Part shown: piece by piece, positions 11,269 through 20,107 of the stretch
How positions within the stretch are numbered: position 1 is the stretch's first letter
How the letters are laid out: each line of letters begins with the position of its first letter
DNA from: a virus
Virus record (IMG/VR): IMGVR_UViG_3300029319_000051
Coordinates: 1 to 58,119 of that record
Reading direction: 5' to 3' (one strand)
DNA length: 58,119 nt
Made by a program: the position numbers and the translations under genes
Notes under the pieces: generated by a model
The model's input: the letters and a program-made list of their open reading frames with translations, nothing else
Database searches by the model: none
Told to the model about the DNA's origin: nothing

Positions 11269-13689
11269 ATGTACAATAAAGAGAACTCTAAGTCTGGTTT
11301 CCCAGATCCTCTTGCTAGTTCTATAGAGAAACAAGACAAGAGCTACGGGCTGCAATATGCAAAGGCCATTGAGGGGCAGTGGGGCAAAATGACCGACAAG
11401 AGTTCTTTGTATGGTAGCAGAAACGAGATATTCAAAAGAAACAGGCACTACGCCAACGGTACTCAAGACACTACCATATATAAGAAGCTTTTGACTTCTT
11501 TGAATCCAAATGATGGAGAGGGTAGTTTGTTGAACTTGGATTACACTCCAGTTCCTATTCTGCCAAAATTTGTGCGTATTGTAGTCAATAAGATTCTTTC
11601 TCGCAATCCATACCCCAACCTTGAAGCTGTTGATCCACTTTCTTCTTCTGAAAAGAACAAGCAAAAGCAAAGACTAAGAACTCAAGTAGCTTTAAAAAAA
11701 GATCTTCAAAACTTAAAACAGAAAACTGGGGGGTTGGTTTTAGATGTAGATCCAGATCAGCTGCCAGACTCATTAGAGGAAGCAGATATCTTTTTGGACA
11801 CAAACATAAAAACTGACGCTGAAGTTGCGGCACAGGTCGCAACAAATATGACTCTGTCATGGAACAACTTTAATGACGGCACATACAGGCGTTGTGTTAA
11901 TGATCTGGCTGCGCTCGGTATGGCCGTTGTTAAAAGAAACAACGATCCCAACTATGGCATAAGCACCGAGTATGTCGATCCTGCAATGTTTATTCACGGA
12001 TATACAGAGGATCCTTTTTTTGAAGACATTGTTTATGCAGGTCACATTAAAGAAATGACAGTTAGTGAGTTAAAGAGACTTGCTGGCAACGAGCTTTCTG
12101 ATGATGATTTGAAAAAAATCTTGAAGGTTGCTTCAAAAAGATCAGACAAATATTCCCCATATAACGACTATAGAAGCTACAACTCCAAGAATGATTACAG
12201 CCAGTACATGGTTCAGGTCTTGGACTTCGAGTTTATTTCTGTAGACTGCATGCACTTTCAAGAAAAACAAAACCGCCACGGAAACGTAGGGTTTTACTAT
12301 GAAGGCTTTCAGTTTAAAGAGCGTCAAGGATCTGTTTACGAGCGCATACCACATAAGATGGAGATGCAAATGCTTTACGGGGGGACCTATGTGTTGGGTA
12401 CAAACTACATAGTCAACTATGGCAAGAGCGCCAACGTTCCTAAAAACGTTCACGACTTGTCTCGGTGTAAGCTTTCATACTCTCCTGTTGCCACCAATTT
12501 AATGGACAACATGCCAAAGTCTATGGTTGATAGCTGTGTTGGGTTTGCAGATATGTTGCAGATTACTCATCTTAAGCTTCAGCAAGCTATTGCTAAGGCT
12601 AAACCTGATGGACTTATCATTGATATTGAGGGTCTAGAGAATGTGCAGCTTGGTAAGGGGGGAGAGCTTCAACCACTAGAGCTTCATGACATTTATGAGC
12701 AGACTGGTGTTTTTTATTACAGAAGTAAAAATCCAGAGGGTGGCTTTCAAAACCCTCCAGTCAGAGAGCTTGGAAACAGCATTAGAAATATCAATGAGCT
12801 TATTGGGTTGTACAACCACTACTTAAGACTGATTAGGGATACGACAGGCATCAATGAAGCTATGGATGCCAGCTCACCTAAGGGTGATGCCCTCGTGGGA
12901 GTTAGGCAGCAAGCCATCTCTGCTGGCAACAATGCTATCTATGATATTACAAACTCAGCGATGGTGCTCTTCAAAAAAGTTTGCGAAGACATTGTCAAGT
13001 GCATACAGATTATACCAGAGGATTCTGTTTTGATGAAGGTCTATCAAAATGCTATTGGAGAGACCAACATGAAAGTCCTTTCTTCTTTTAGTGATCTTCC
13101 CATGTATAACTTTGGGGTTCAGGTTCACAAAGAGATGGAGGACGAAGAAAAGCAGTACCTGGAGCAAAACATTCAAGTTGCGTTAGCTCAGAAAGAAATA
13201 GATCTTGAAGACGCTATTTCTATTAGAGATCTCAAAGACATAAACCAAGCAGAGCGTTTGTTGATTGTAAGGAGAAAGAAAAGAATGAAGCAGCAGCAAG
13301 AGATTGCTATGCAGAACTCTCAGATGCAATCTCAGCAGGCCCAGCAAGCTGCCATGTCTGCCAGCCAAGCTAGACAGCAAGAAATGCAAATGGAGTCACA
13401 ACTCAAGGCTCAAGAGATGCAAATGAAAAACCAGCTAGAGGCACAGCTGGAGGGCGTCAAGCATGAGTTTAGAAAAGAGATAGAAATAATTAGAGCTCAG
13501 GCCACTCTTGGATTCAAGACCGATGATCAAGAATTTAAAGAAAAAATAGAGATTCTTAAGGAGGATAGAAAAGACGAGAGGGTTGACAAACAGGCATCAA
13601 AGCAATCTAAGCTTATCTCACAAAGAAAAGGTGAGAGAGGTGAGTTAGAGGAGGCTAGCTCTGGATTTGATATAAGCGAAATGTTATAA
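11269..13689 (+). CDS. Portal protein, 806 aa
   Basis: This gene forms the dodecameric DNA-entry ring at one capsid vertex. It is recognised by position (directly after the large terminase), length (700-800 aa is usual for podoviral portals) and an architecture of alpha/beta core followed by a helical crown. Segments such as INELIGLYNHYLRLIRDTTG and VGVRQQAISAGNNAIYDI (about residues 505-560) look like the stem and wing helices. The last 150 residues are a Gln/Met/Lys-rich coiled coil (QQEIAMQNSQMQSQQAQQ and onward), as expected for a barrel-type extension. Sequence-level proof would need a profile search. Confidence 0.85.
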   Translation: MYNKENSKSGFPDPLASSIEKQDKSYGLQYAKAIEGQWGKMTDKSSLYGSRNEIFKRNRHYANGTQDTTIYKKLLTSLNPNDGEGSLLNLDYTPVPILPKFVRIVVNKILSRNPYPNLEAVDPLSSSEKNKQKQRLRTQVALKKDLQNLKQKTGGLVLDVDPDQLPDSLEEADIFLDTNIKTDAEVAAQVATNMTLSWNNFNDGTYRRCVNDLAALGMAVVKRNNDPNYGISTEYVDPAMFIHGYTEDPFFEDIVYAGHIKEMTVSELKRLAGNELSDDDLKKILKVASKRSDKYSPYNDYRSYNSKNDYSQYMVQVLDFEFISVDCMHFQEKQNRHGNVGFYYEGFQFKERQGSVYERIPHKMEMQMLYGGTYVLGTNYIVNYGKSANVPKNVHDLSRCKLSYSPVATNLMDNMPKSMVDSCVGFADMLQITHLKLQQAIAKAKPDGLIIDIEGLENVQLGKGGELQPLELHDIYEQTGVFYYRSKNPEGGFQNPPVRELGNSIRNINELIGLYNHYLRLIRDTTGINEAMDASSPKGDALVGVRQQAISAGNNAIYDITNSAMVLFKKVCEDIVKCIQIIPEDSVLMKVYQNAIGETNMKVLSSFSDLPMYNFGVQVHKEMEDEEKQYLEQNIQVALAQKEIDLEDAISIRDLKDINQAERLLIVRRKKRMKQQQEIAMQNSQMQSQQAQQAAMSASQARQQEMQMESQLKAQEMQMKNQLEAQLEGVKHEFRKEIEIIRAQATLGFKTDDQEFKEKIEILKEDRKDERVDKQASKQSKLISQRKGERGELEEASSGFDISEML

Positions 13690-13691
13690 CA

Positions 13692-14117
13692 ATGGCAAGT
13701 AAACTAAACTTAGACGTATCTGAGAAGCTCGATATTACCTGCAAGAAGGGTGATACTTTTAATCTTGCTTTGTTGTTGAAAGATTCATCAGGCACAGCCC
13801 TAACTCTTAGCACCTCTAACTATGAGTTTTTGATGCAGGTTAGAGGCAGGAAGTCTGGAGCTCGCAAGCTAAGACCTCTTATTATGGGCACTGCTTCAAA
13901 AGGCAAGTCGGCAGAAACTAGAGAGGGTGTCAACAATTTTACTGTTACTATAGACGACAGCGGAAACGCAACCTTTTCTGCTTCTGACAAAATCATGTCT
14001 AGGATTGCTGCTGGCAGATACGTATACGACATTCAACAAACAGTGAATGAGGTATCAACCACTATTCTTGAGGGCAACTTTATTGTGAATGATGATATCT
14101 CAAATCCTGATTCATAA
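13692..14117 (+). CDS. Baseplate/fibre-adaptor-like protein (BppU-N type), 141 aa
   Basis: The protein starts with a helix-poor segment, then KKGDTFNLALLLKDSSGTAL and YEFLMQVRGR. This pattern resembles the N-terminal beta domain of phage baseplate upper proteins, which join fibres to the virion. It ends GRYVYDIQQTVN...ILEGNFIVNDD. It begins two bases after the portal stop and is coupled to the collagen-like fibre gene (TAATG overlap), consistent with an adaptor role. Confidence 0.55.
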   Translation: MASKLNLDVSEKLDITCKKGDTFNLALLLKDSSGTALTLSTSNYEFLMQVRGRKSGARKLRPLIMGTASKGKSAETREGVNNFTVTIDDSGNATFSASDKIMSRIAAGRYVYDIQQTVNEVSTTILEGNFIVNDDISNPDS

Positions 14118-15406
14118 TGTCTATAACTGTAAATTCATCTGCATCAAACACCATAACCATAACGGCCAGTACGCCAAGCACAACAACAGTTCTTGGCAAG
14201 GGCGTTAAGGGCGATAAGGGTGACACTGGAGCTACAGGAGCTACTGGGGCCACTGGACCAGCTGGTGCCGACGGCACTTCCCCCAACGCTTTTACCACAA
14301 TAGCGGTAGCTGGACAAGACAATGTCGTTGCAGATGGCACAAGCGACACCCTAACTATTGCTGGTGGGTCTAACGTTACTGTGACAACTAACGCTTCAAG
14401 CGATACAGTAACTATAGCCTCTACCGATACGAACACTCAGCTTAGCACTGAGGAGGTTCAAGACATCGTGGGGGCTATGTTTACTGGCAACACAGAGACT
14501 CGTATTGCTGCAACGTATGAAGACTCTGACGGCACTATTGATTTGGTGGTGGATGCCATCCCTGTTGATCTTACTTCTGACGGGGCTGGAACCATTCACG
14601 CAAACAATGTCCCCACACTAAATCAAAACACTAGCGGAACAGCAGCTGGACTTTCGTCAACGTTGGCTGTAAGTAGCGGGGGCACAGGTGCCACTACACT
14701 TACAGATAACGCTGTTCTTACTGGCACAGGAACTAGCGCTATCACTGCTGAAGCAAACTTGACCTTTTCAAGCGACACGCTTACTATTGGAGCTGCCAGT
14801 GAGATTACGCCTACTATTTCGCTAGTCAATGACGAAAATACAGCTGTCATAGCTATAGCTGACTCTACCAATAATTTGTTGTTTGGAGTTTCAGATGGTG
14901 ACTTGTTAATTGAGTCTGAAGGCGACCACAGCGTTGTGATTGGTCAGAACGATACCATACACATCAAAGTTACGGCTAAGGGGGCTGAAATAAATAAAAG
15001 GCACTTTCAAGTAACAAGTAACATAGACGGAGATCATGATGGAGATGTCGTGTATCTAGGCAGCACAACCTCTATGACAAGAGGTGCTTTGTATCACTTT
15101 AAGTCTGATGGCACATGGGAACTTGCCGACGCTAATGCAGTTTCAACTTGTGATGGATTGCTTGGGATTGCTCTTGGCACCTCATCTGATTCTAATGGTG
15201 TTTTGCTTCGCGGCATGGTAACTATTGATCACGACCCAGGGGCTGTAGGTGACGTCTTATTTGTTTCTACGACACCAGGAGATATTACATCTACACCTCC
15301 TTCTGGAAATCAAGATGTAGTTAGAGTGGTTGGATATTGTCTTGACGCATCAAATGGTCAGATCTGGTTTAATCCAGACGGAACGTTTGTAGAGGTTAGT
15401 GCATAA
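14117..15406 (+). CDS. Collagen-like tail fibre protein, 429 aa
   Basis: A Gly-X-Y collagen-like run (GVKGDKGDTGATGATGATG and on, about residues 29-52) is followed by Thr/Ser/Asp-rich beta repeats. The C-terminal domain has VGDVLFVSTTPGDITSTPP and VVRVVGYCLDASNGQIWFNP, which I associate with the knob of trimeric phage fibres. The protein is likely exposed on the virion and may contact the host. It sits between a baseplate-like protein and a LamG-domain protein, forming an adsorption cluster. Confidence 0.7.
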   Translation: MSITVNSSASNTITITASTPSTTTVLGKGVKGDKGDTGATGATGATGPAGADGTSPNAFTTIAVAGQDNVVADGTSDTLTIAGGSNVTVTTNASSDTVTIASTDTNTQLSTEEVQDIVGAMFTGNTETRIAATYEDSDGTIDLVVDAIPVDLTSDGAGTIHANNVPTLNQNTSGTAAGLSSTLAVSSGGTGATTLTDNAVLTGTGTSAITAEANLTFSSDTLTIGAASEITPTISLVNDENTAVIAIADSTNNLLFGVSDGDLLIESEGDHSVVIGQNDTIHIKVTAKGAEINKRHFQVTSNIDGDHDGDVVYLGSTTSMTRGALYHFKSDGTWELADANAVSTCDGLLGIALGTSSDSNGVLLRGMVTIDHDPGAVGDVLFVSTTPGDITSTPPSGNQDVVRVVGYCLDASNGQIWFNPDGTFVEVSA

Positions 15407-16369
15407 ATGAGCATAAATAAAATATCCTTTGTCGATTTTTCTTCGATAAGTAAAGTCTCTGGTGTAGCCAAGGCAAATGTATCAAAGGTTTTAGGAGTTT
15501 CTGCCCCTGTTGCTTTTTCTAACACAAAATCTCTAAGCACTGACGGTGTTAACGATTTCTTTGAGATAAGCCTTGGATCTGATATCATACCTCACACTGC
15601 TGGGTCTATTTCCTATTGGGTAAAAGTCGATGCTAACGAGCAAGGAAGTGTAAGGTTTTTCAGCATCTTTGATTCTTCCCAAACTACGTCTGGGAGGATT
15701 GATATGTTTTTTTTCGGTCAAAGCGGCACCACAGTCAAAGGGCTTATTGCCACCTACAGAGATGAAACCAGTGACGGTACATTTGCTGGAAGGTTTTGTG
15801 CGACACGGACAGGTAGCTCTCACCTAGGAAAAGCATGGAGTAGGGTTACAAGTGACCACGGTGACTTTGGCTCTGCCTCAGACAGCATGTACAATGCGGC
15901 AAACATGAGGGGTGTTTGGAAGCATGTTGTTTTGACGTGGGATACCTCTGCGTCTTACACAAATCCTAGCACTTCTGTTACTTACTCAGGCGCTATGAAA
16001 ATTTATGTTGATGGAGTCCTTAGGGGTGAAGGGCAGTCAAACTTTCCGTCACACAACACCACTGGAACTTCCCACAATCTTGTCGGTATAGATTCAGGAA
16101 CTGTTTTTGACACTATAAGAATAGGAGCGAACTTTAATGACTCTCAACACATGGATGCCCTCATAGATGAGTGGGCTTTGTTTGATAAGGTGTTGAGCGC
16201 AAGTGAGGTTTCAAATATTTACAACTCTGGAGTTCCTGCTGATCTTTCTGGAGAATCTGATTTGATTGGATGGTGGAGATTTGAAGATGACACTAGCGAC
16301 TCTTCGTCTAACTCTAATTCAGGAACTCTAACCAATGGAGCTACATTTAGTTCTACGACACCATCATGA
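15407..16369 (+). CDS. LamG/concanavalin-A-like lectin-fold adhesin, 320 aa
   Basis: The segment from about residue 45 to 290 has the laminin-G-like jelly-roll pattern: GVNDFFEISLG, GSISYWVKVD, WKHVVLTWDT, MKIYVDGVLRGEG, DALIDEWALFDKVLSASEV and LIGWWRFEDD. The last two motifs are diagnostic of LamG_3 domains. These bind sugars or proteins, so a receptor-binding function on the host surface is inferred. The start follows the fibre stop without a gap. Confidence 0.8.
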   Translation: MSINKISFVDFSSISKVSGVAKANVSKVLGVSAPVAFSNTKSLSTDGVNDFFEISLGSDIIPHTAGSISYWVKVDANEQGSVRFFSIFDSSQTTSGRIDMFFFGQSGTTVKGLIATYRDETSDGTFAGRFCATRTGSSHLGKAWSRVTSDHGDFGSASDSMYNAANMRGVWKHVVLTWDTSASYTNPSTSVTYSGAMKIYVDGVLRGEGQSNFPSHNTTGTSHNLVGIDSGTVFDTIRIGANFNDSQHMDALIDEWALFDKVLSASEVSNIYNSGVPADLSGESDLIGWWRFEDDTSDSSSNSNSGTLTNGATFSSTTPS

Positions 16370-16599
16370 GTACTTACTGCATTATCAATTCCTCTGAAGT
16401 ATCTTCTCTTGATTTTTCGCAAATTCAAGACGATAGCGTAAACACTCTTCGATACAGTTTAGATCAAACTCAAGTTGTAGTGGAGTATCTGGGAGACCAG
16501 CCATCATTCCTGTCTGGCAAAACAGAATACACTCACTCTGAAATTTTGGCTATCATAAATGACTATGATCAGGGTTGGAAAGACCAAAGTGTAGAATAG
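16366..16599 (+). CDS. Small acidic hypothetical protein, 77 aa
   Basis: The product starts MSTYCIINSSEVSSLDFSQI and overlaps the LamG gene by four bases. A short beta region (VVEYLGDQPSF) is followed by a helix. Such small proteins after fibre genes are often fibre chaperones or extra tip subunits; here this is only suggested by position. Confidence 0.5.
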   Translation: MSTYCIINSSEVSSLDFSQIQDDSVNTLRYSLDQTQVVVEYLGDQPSFLSGKTEYTHSEILAIINDYDQGWKDQSVE

Positions 16600-16600
16600 T

Positions 16601-16608
16601 TATATTTG
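16601..16608 (+). promoter_or_regulatory. Bacteroidetes-type -7 promoter box, ATG 4 nt downstream
   Basis: TATATTTG is followed by CATT and ATG at 16613. It begins one base after the previous stop. A TTG at 16575-16577 is 23 bases upstream, a little far for a -33 box. It would drive the four small basic genes. Confidence 0.65.
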
Positions 16609-16612
16609 CATT

Positions 16613-16918
16613 ATGAGTAAAGAGGCGCTAAGGTCAAGAATCAAGCGCATGCTGAAAAAGCATGGGCTTGCTGGTGTCAACAAACCAAAGCGCACTCCTA
16701 GCCACCCCAAGAAGTCACACATAGTACTTGCTAAACAAGGGGATAGAGTAAAACTTATTCGTTACGGACAGCAGGGGGCTAAGACCGCAGGTAAGCCCAA
16801 GGCTGGAGAGAGCGAGCGCATGAAAAAGAAAAGAGCCAGCTTCAAAGCTAGGCATAGGCGTAACATTGCAAAAGGCAAAATGAGCGCAGCTTTTTGGGCC
16901 AACAAATCCAAGTGGTAA
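16613..16918 (+). CDS. Small basic phage protein, 101 aa
   Basis: The protein is Lys/Arg-rich (about 30 percent). It has VKLIRYGQQGAKTAG in the middle and RASFKARHRRNIAKGKMSAA with a Trp/Lys end. I recognise the SFKARH...NIAKGKMSAAxWA type as conserved in marine phages near capsid genes; the function is unknown. It is the first of four consecutive basic proteins that overlap or abut (TAATG). A virion DNA-binding role is inferred from charge. Confidence 0.7.
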   Translation: MSKEALRSRIKRMLKKHGLAGVNKPKRTPSHPKKSHIVLAKQGDRVKLIRYGQQGAKTAGKPKAGESERMKKKRASFKARHRRNIAKGKMSAAFWANKSKW

Positions 16919-17112
16919 TGAAAACAGTCAAGGCAAAAAAGGGGGCTAAGTTCTCTATAACGAACAAAACCATGTCTATCGACCCGCCAAAAGGTTTTCA
17001 CTGGATGGAGGATAGCGGCAGATATTACTTGATGAAGGGTGAGTATGCCCCTCATCCAGGCGCTGTTGCAAAGGCAAAGTTTAAAATGGCTGACCACCCA
17101 AAGAAGAAGTAA
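16918..17112 (+). CDS. Small basic protein, 64 aa
   Basis: The start MKTVKAKKGAKFSITNKTMS overlaps the previous stop (TAATG). Unlike its neighbours it has a folded-looking centre (GFHWMEDSGRYYLMKGEY) before a basic tail ending in HPKKK. Function not recognised. Confidence 0.6.
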   Translation: MKTVKAKKGAKFSITNKTMSIDPPKGFHWMEDSGRYYLMKGEYAPHPGAVAKAKFKMADHPKKK

Positions 17113-17381
17113 TGGCCAAGAGTGCAGCACAACAAGCAGCGATAGCAATCGCCATGAAAAAGGCAGGGAAGAAACCCAAGTCCGCTAAGAAGGGGATGAA
17201 GTTCAACCCTAAATACACTCGTGGTAGCGCTAACGTAGGCGAAAGAAAAAGATTGATGCAGAAGATTTCTGACATCTACAAAAAGCATAGAGGCACCAAA
17301 GAAAAAAGAAAAAAGAAAGGATTCCCACCAGCCGTAGCTGCAAGATTAAAGAAGCTTATGGCAAGAAGAGATAAGATATGA
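17112..17381 (+). CDS. Small Lys/Ala-rich basic protein, 89 aa
   Basis: It begins MAKSAAQQAAIAIAMKKAGK, continues with PKSAKKGMKFNPKYTRGSAN, and ends in two basic helices. It overlaps both neighbours by one to four bases. It is likely nucleic-acid binding by charge alone. Confidence 0.6.
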   Translation: MAKSAAQQAAIAIAMKKAGKKPKSAKKGMKFNPKYTRGSANVGERKRLMQKISDIYKKHRGTKEKRKKKGFPPAVAARLKKLMARRDKI

Positions 17382-17623
17382 GGGTAATGAAAAAGGGAGG
17401 TAAGGCATCCTCCAAGAAAAAGAAAGGCAAGGGCAAAGGCTACGCGAGCCTGACAGCGGCACAAAAGGAAGTTTATCGTAGAGGCCTTGCCGCTTACATG
17501 AGCTCAGGCAACAGACCAAAGGTGTCCCAGCATGCCTGGGCTATGGCTAGAGTAAAGTCAGCTTTTGGAAAGCGTGAAGCAGCAAAGATTGCAGCTGGCA
17601 AAGGAAAAAAGAAAAAGAAATAA
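17378..17623 (+). CDS. Small Lys-rich basic protein, 81 aa
   Basis: It is a basic protein with poly-Lys ends and a folded centre (YASLTAAQKEVYRRGLAAYM, then SQHAWAMARVKSAFGKREAA). The helical HAWAMARV...FG stretch recalls small conserved domains found in phage and NCLDV proteins, which I cannot name safely. It is the last of the basic cluster. Confidence 0.6.
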   Translation: MRVMKKGGKASSKKKKGKGKGYASLTAAQKEVYRRGLAAYMSSGNRPKVSQHAWAMARVKSAFGKREAAKIAAGKGKKKKK

Positions 17624-17630
17624 TAATTAG

Positions 17631-17638
17631 TATATTTG
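17631..17638 (+). promoter_or_regulatory. Bacteroidetes-type -7 promoter box
   Basis: TATATTTG is followed by CC and an A-rich 18-nt stretch to the ATG at 17658. It would drive the structural genes leading to scaffold and capsid. Confidence 0.6.
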
Positions 17639-17657
17639 CCAAAACAAAAACACTAAA

Positions 17658-18053
17658 ATGGCTACAACAACCGCAACTCTTACATTGTCCAGCTCAGACC
17701 TCACTGGGGATGCTTTGGCTTTGTCAACTACAACAACTCTCACCAAGGCTGGAACAGTTACTGGCCTTGACCAGAGCACTGGTGTCGCTAGAAAAACCTT
17801 TACAACCACAAGCATTCAGACTCTTGTCGATAAAGCAGACTTCACTGCCGATAGAGCTCACAAAGTGTATGTGAAAAACATAAGCACCACTGCATCAGAA
17901 AACTTGATTATCACTGTTGAATCTCAGCAGTTGGGCAGGCTTTACGCTGGAGACTTTATGTTTATCCCCTTCAATGGAGAGCAAGACATTAAGGTAACTC
18001 CAAGCGTTGCTACAACTATGACTGTGGAGTTCTTGGTAATTTACGAAGCATAA
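17658..18053 (+). CDS. Hypothetical virion structural protein, 131 aa
   Basis: It is a Thr/Ser-rich all-beta-looking protein (TATLTLSSSDLTGDALALST, later FMFIPFNGEQDIKVTPSVA). The centre (ITVESQQLGRLYAGDFMFIP) is paralleled in the next protein (GLVAKIGGGEFAFIPINPDK), so the two look like distant paralogs. This could be a decoration or head-completion protein. Confidence 0.55.
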   Translation: MATTTATLTLSSSDLTGDALALSTTTTLTKAGTVTGLDQSTGVARKTFTTTSIQTLVDKADFTADRAHKVYVKNISTTASENLIITVESQQLGRLYAGDFMFIPFNGEQDIKVTPSVATTMTVEFLVIYEA

Positions 18054-18460
18054 TGGCTTCAGTTCGGGCAACATTAAGCCTTTCGAGTGTTGGTGTTCTC
18101 AGCAGCCCTCTAAACATTTCTGTCAACTCGTTGCTTGTCGTTGACTCTGGTTCTTTGATCAGAGCTAAAGTCAAGGGGACGGCGGCTGACGCAAATGACC
18201 TTGCTATATACATAGAGAACCAGTGCTCAGAGAGAGCATACCTCTACATCAAAAATATGGAAGGTGAGCTTGAGAACTACATCTACATTCACAACGATAC
18301 TGACACGGGTCTAGTAGCCAAGATCGGTGGTGGTGAGTTTGCGTTTATTCCTATAAACCCAGACAAGAAGCTCGAGGTGTATGCTACCAAGGTTGATACT
18401 ATGGTTGAGTACGGTGTATTTGGAAATGACGATTCATCTAATCCTTACGGAGGGTCCTAA
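18053..18460 (+). CDS. Hypothetical virion structural protein, 135 aa
   Basis: It is an all-beta-looking protein starting MASVRATLSLSSVGVLSSPL. It overlaps the previous stop (TAATG) and shares the F(M/A)FIP(F/I) strand with its neighbour. Two segments (YIENQCSERAYLYIKNMEG and VKNIS-type strands in the neighbour) line up loosely. The role is inferred from location between the basic proteins and scaffold. Confidence 0.55.
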   Translation: MASVRATLSLSSVGVLSSPLNISVNSLLVVDSGSLIRAKVKGTAADANDLAIYIENQCSERAYLYIKNMEGELENYIYIHNDTDTGLVAKIGGGEFAFIPINPDKKLEVYATKVDTMVEYGVFGNDDSSNPYGGS

Positions 18461-18470
18461 TAAATAAGAT

Positions 18471-18953
18471 ATGGCAAAGAATTTTAAAACAGTAAGAATA
18501 ACGCCTACTTGCTTTAACGGTACAACTGATGCTCAAAGCCAGGTTTTGTTTAATCCTACAGAAATTAAAAATGCTGTAGCGCACAATGGTGGCGCCGCCT
18601 TGTTGAAGTCAGTAAGTATTGTAGACTTTGATGACAACGCCAGTGATGATTATGAATTGTATTTCTCTCAGCTAGGAACAAATGATTTAGGCACACTGGG
18701 CGGCGTTATAGATATTACAGACCCAGAGCTTGTTACGAATAAGTCTTTGGGTTGGGTTGCTGTCCCTGGTGTTGCCAACAATGAAATTGGTGATATGGTT
18801 CTATCAAGAATTTCAACAGTTACTGGTATAGATTTAGTTGTGCAAGCTGAAAGTGGCAGCTCTTCTATTTTTGTTGGGTGTGTTTGCGGCACAGCCGAAA
18901 CAGTTTCAACGACCTCTGGACTAGAACTTATTCTTGGCTTTGAGCAACTCTAA
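18471..18953 (+). CDS. Hypothetical virion protein, 160 aa
   Basis: The product begins MAKNFKTVRITPTCFNGTTD and appears to be a beta-sandwich (LKSVSIVDFDDNASDDYELY). The layout recalls head-decoration proteins in podoviruses, but I have no specific motif. It lies 22 bases before the scaffold gene. Confidence 0.5.
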   Translation: MAKNFKTVRITPTCFNGTTDAQSQVLFNPTEIKNAVAHNGGAALLKSVSIVDFDDNASDDYELYFSQLGTNDLGTLGGVIDITDPELVTNKSLGWVAVPGVANNEIGDMVLSRISTVTGIDLVVQAESGSSSIFVGCVCGTAETVSTTSGLELILGFEQL

Positions 18954-18975
18954 GAACACAATTAATTTAATATAA

Positions 18976-20094
18976 ATGGAAAATCAACCTAGCGAAATTG
19001 CAGGTATGAAGGTCTTCAGCAACCCTGAGGACCTTGCTGCATCTATGGCCTCTGAACAGGAGCCACAAGTCGAAACAACTGAGCCAGCGGCTGAGCCCGT
19101 TGCTGAACCCGTAGCGGAACCCGTAGCGGAGCCAGCACCAGAGCCAAGCCCAGAGCCAGCTGTCGAAGCACAACCTCAAGAGTCTTCATACGTAGACCCT
19201 GAGGCTGCACCAATAGAAGAAACTGAGGAGTACAGTGATTCTGATTACGAACAAGCTGTTCTTTCATACATGAGCGAGAGGCTCGGTAGAGAGTTCAGTT
19301 CGTTTGACGATTTTAGCACTCCACAACAAAAAGCTCTTGATGAGCGCATTGAATCTATTGCTCGTTTTGTAGAAGAAACTGGCAGGTCACCACAAGACTG
19401 GTTTGCTTACCAGTCGTTGAATCCTTCCGAGATGGATGATGCAACGGCTATCCGTGTAAGCATGGCAAGTGAGTACCCCAGCCTCTCTCCTGAAGAGCTC
19501 AATGTGTTGATCAATAGCAAATACAAAGTGGACCCCGATCTCAACAGTGAGGAAGAGGTTCGCTTGGCTCAAGTCCAACTCAAGGTTGACGCCCAGAATG
19601 CTAGACAAAAGATCGAGGAGCTTCGATCTCAGTACAAAGCACCTGAAGTTCAGCAGAGCACAGACGTAGAGTCTATCGTTGACGAGGCATGGGTCTCTAA
19701 GATGTCAAACGAAGTTGATCAGATGACTGGGTTGGAGTTCGACCTGGGCGGTGATAAGAGCTTTACGTTTGCCCTAGATGACGCATACAAGTCACAACTC
19801 AAACAAAAAAATGCTCGTCTTGACGAGTACTTCGATCCCTATATCCGTGAGGACGGAAGCTGGGACTATGACTCGCTCTCTTCTCACAGAGCTGTCATTG
19901 ACAACATTGATGCTATTGTGGCTTCGGCTTACAAGCAAGGCCTTGGTGATGGTCAAAAGACTCTCGTGAATAAGGCGGCCAATGTCCAAGCTCAGACACC
20001 TACGGAAACGGGGATAAATCAAACTAATCCGCTAGCTGACCAGTTAAAAAACATTCTGGGTAAACAGTCTAGCACATTGACTTTTAAAATCTAA
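18976..20094 (+). CDS. Capsid scaffolding protein, 372 aa
   Basis: It has the expected scaffold profile. The N-terminal third is acidic and disordered with PVAEPVAEPVAEP repeats (about residues 38-60). A long charged helical middle follows (DLNSEEEVRLAQVQLKVDAQ), and a small basic C-terminal region ends STLTFKI. The gene lies 13 bases upstream of the major capsid gene, the standard place. It would guide capsid assembly and leave the head before or during packaging. No protease motif is seen. Confidence 0.8.
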   Translation: MENQPSEIAGMKVFSNPEDLAASMASEQEPQVETTEPAAEPVAEPVAEPVAEPAPEPSPEPAVEAQPQESSYVDPEAAPIEETEEYSDSDYEQAVLSYMSERLGREFSSFDDFSTPQQKALDERIESIARFVEETGRSPQDWFAYQSLNPSEMDDATAIRVSMASEYPSLSPEELNVLINSKYKVDPDLNSEEEVRLAQVQLKVDAQNARQKIEELRSQYKAPEVQQSTDVESIVDEAWVSKMSNEVDQMTGLEFDLGGDKSFTFALDDAYKSQLKQKNARLDEYFDPYIREDGSWDYDSLSSHRAVIDNIDAIVASAYKQGLGDGQKTLVNKAANVQAQTPTETGINQTNPLADQLKNILGKQSSTLTFKI

Positions 20095-20107
20095 AAACTA
20101 AAATATT

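Noticed and set aside
14195-14275. Collagen-like repeat as a mobile or recombination repeat
   Set aside because: It is a short Gly-X-Y protein repeat typical of phage fibres; the DNA repeat follows from the protein.
19090-19140. Short DNA repeats (CCCGTAGCGGAA type) as a repeat array or CRISPR
   Set aside because: They encode the PVAEPVAEP segment of the scaffold protein. No CRISPR-like repeat-spacer pattern was seen anywhere in the window.
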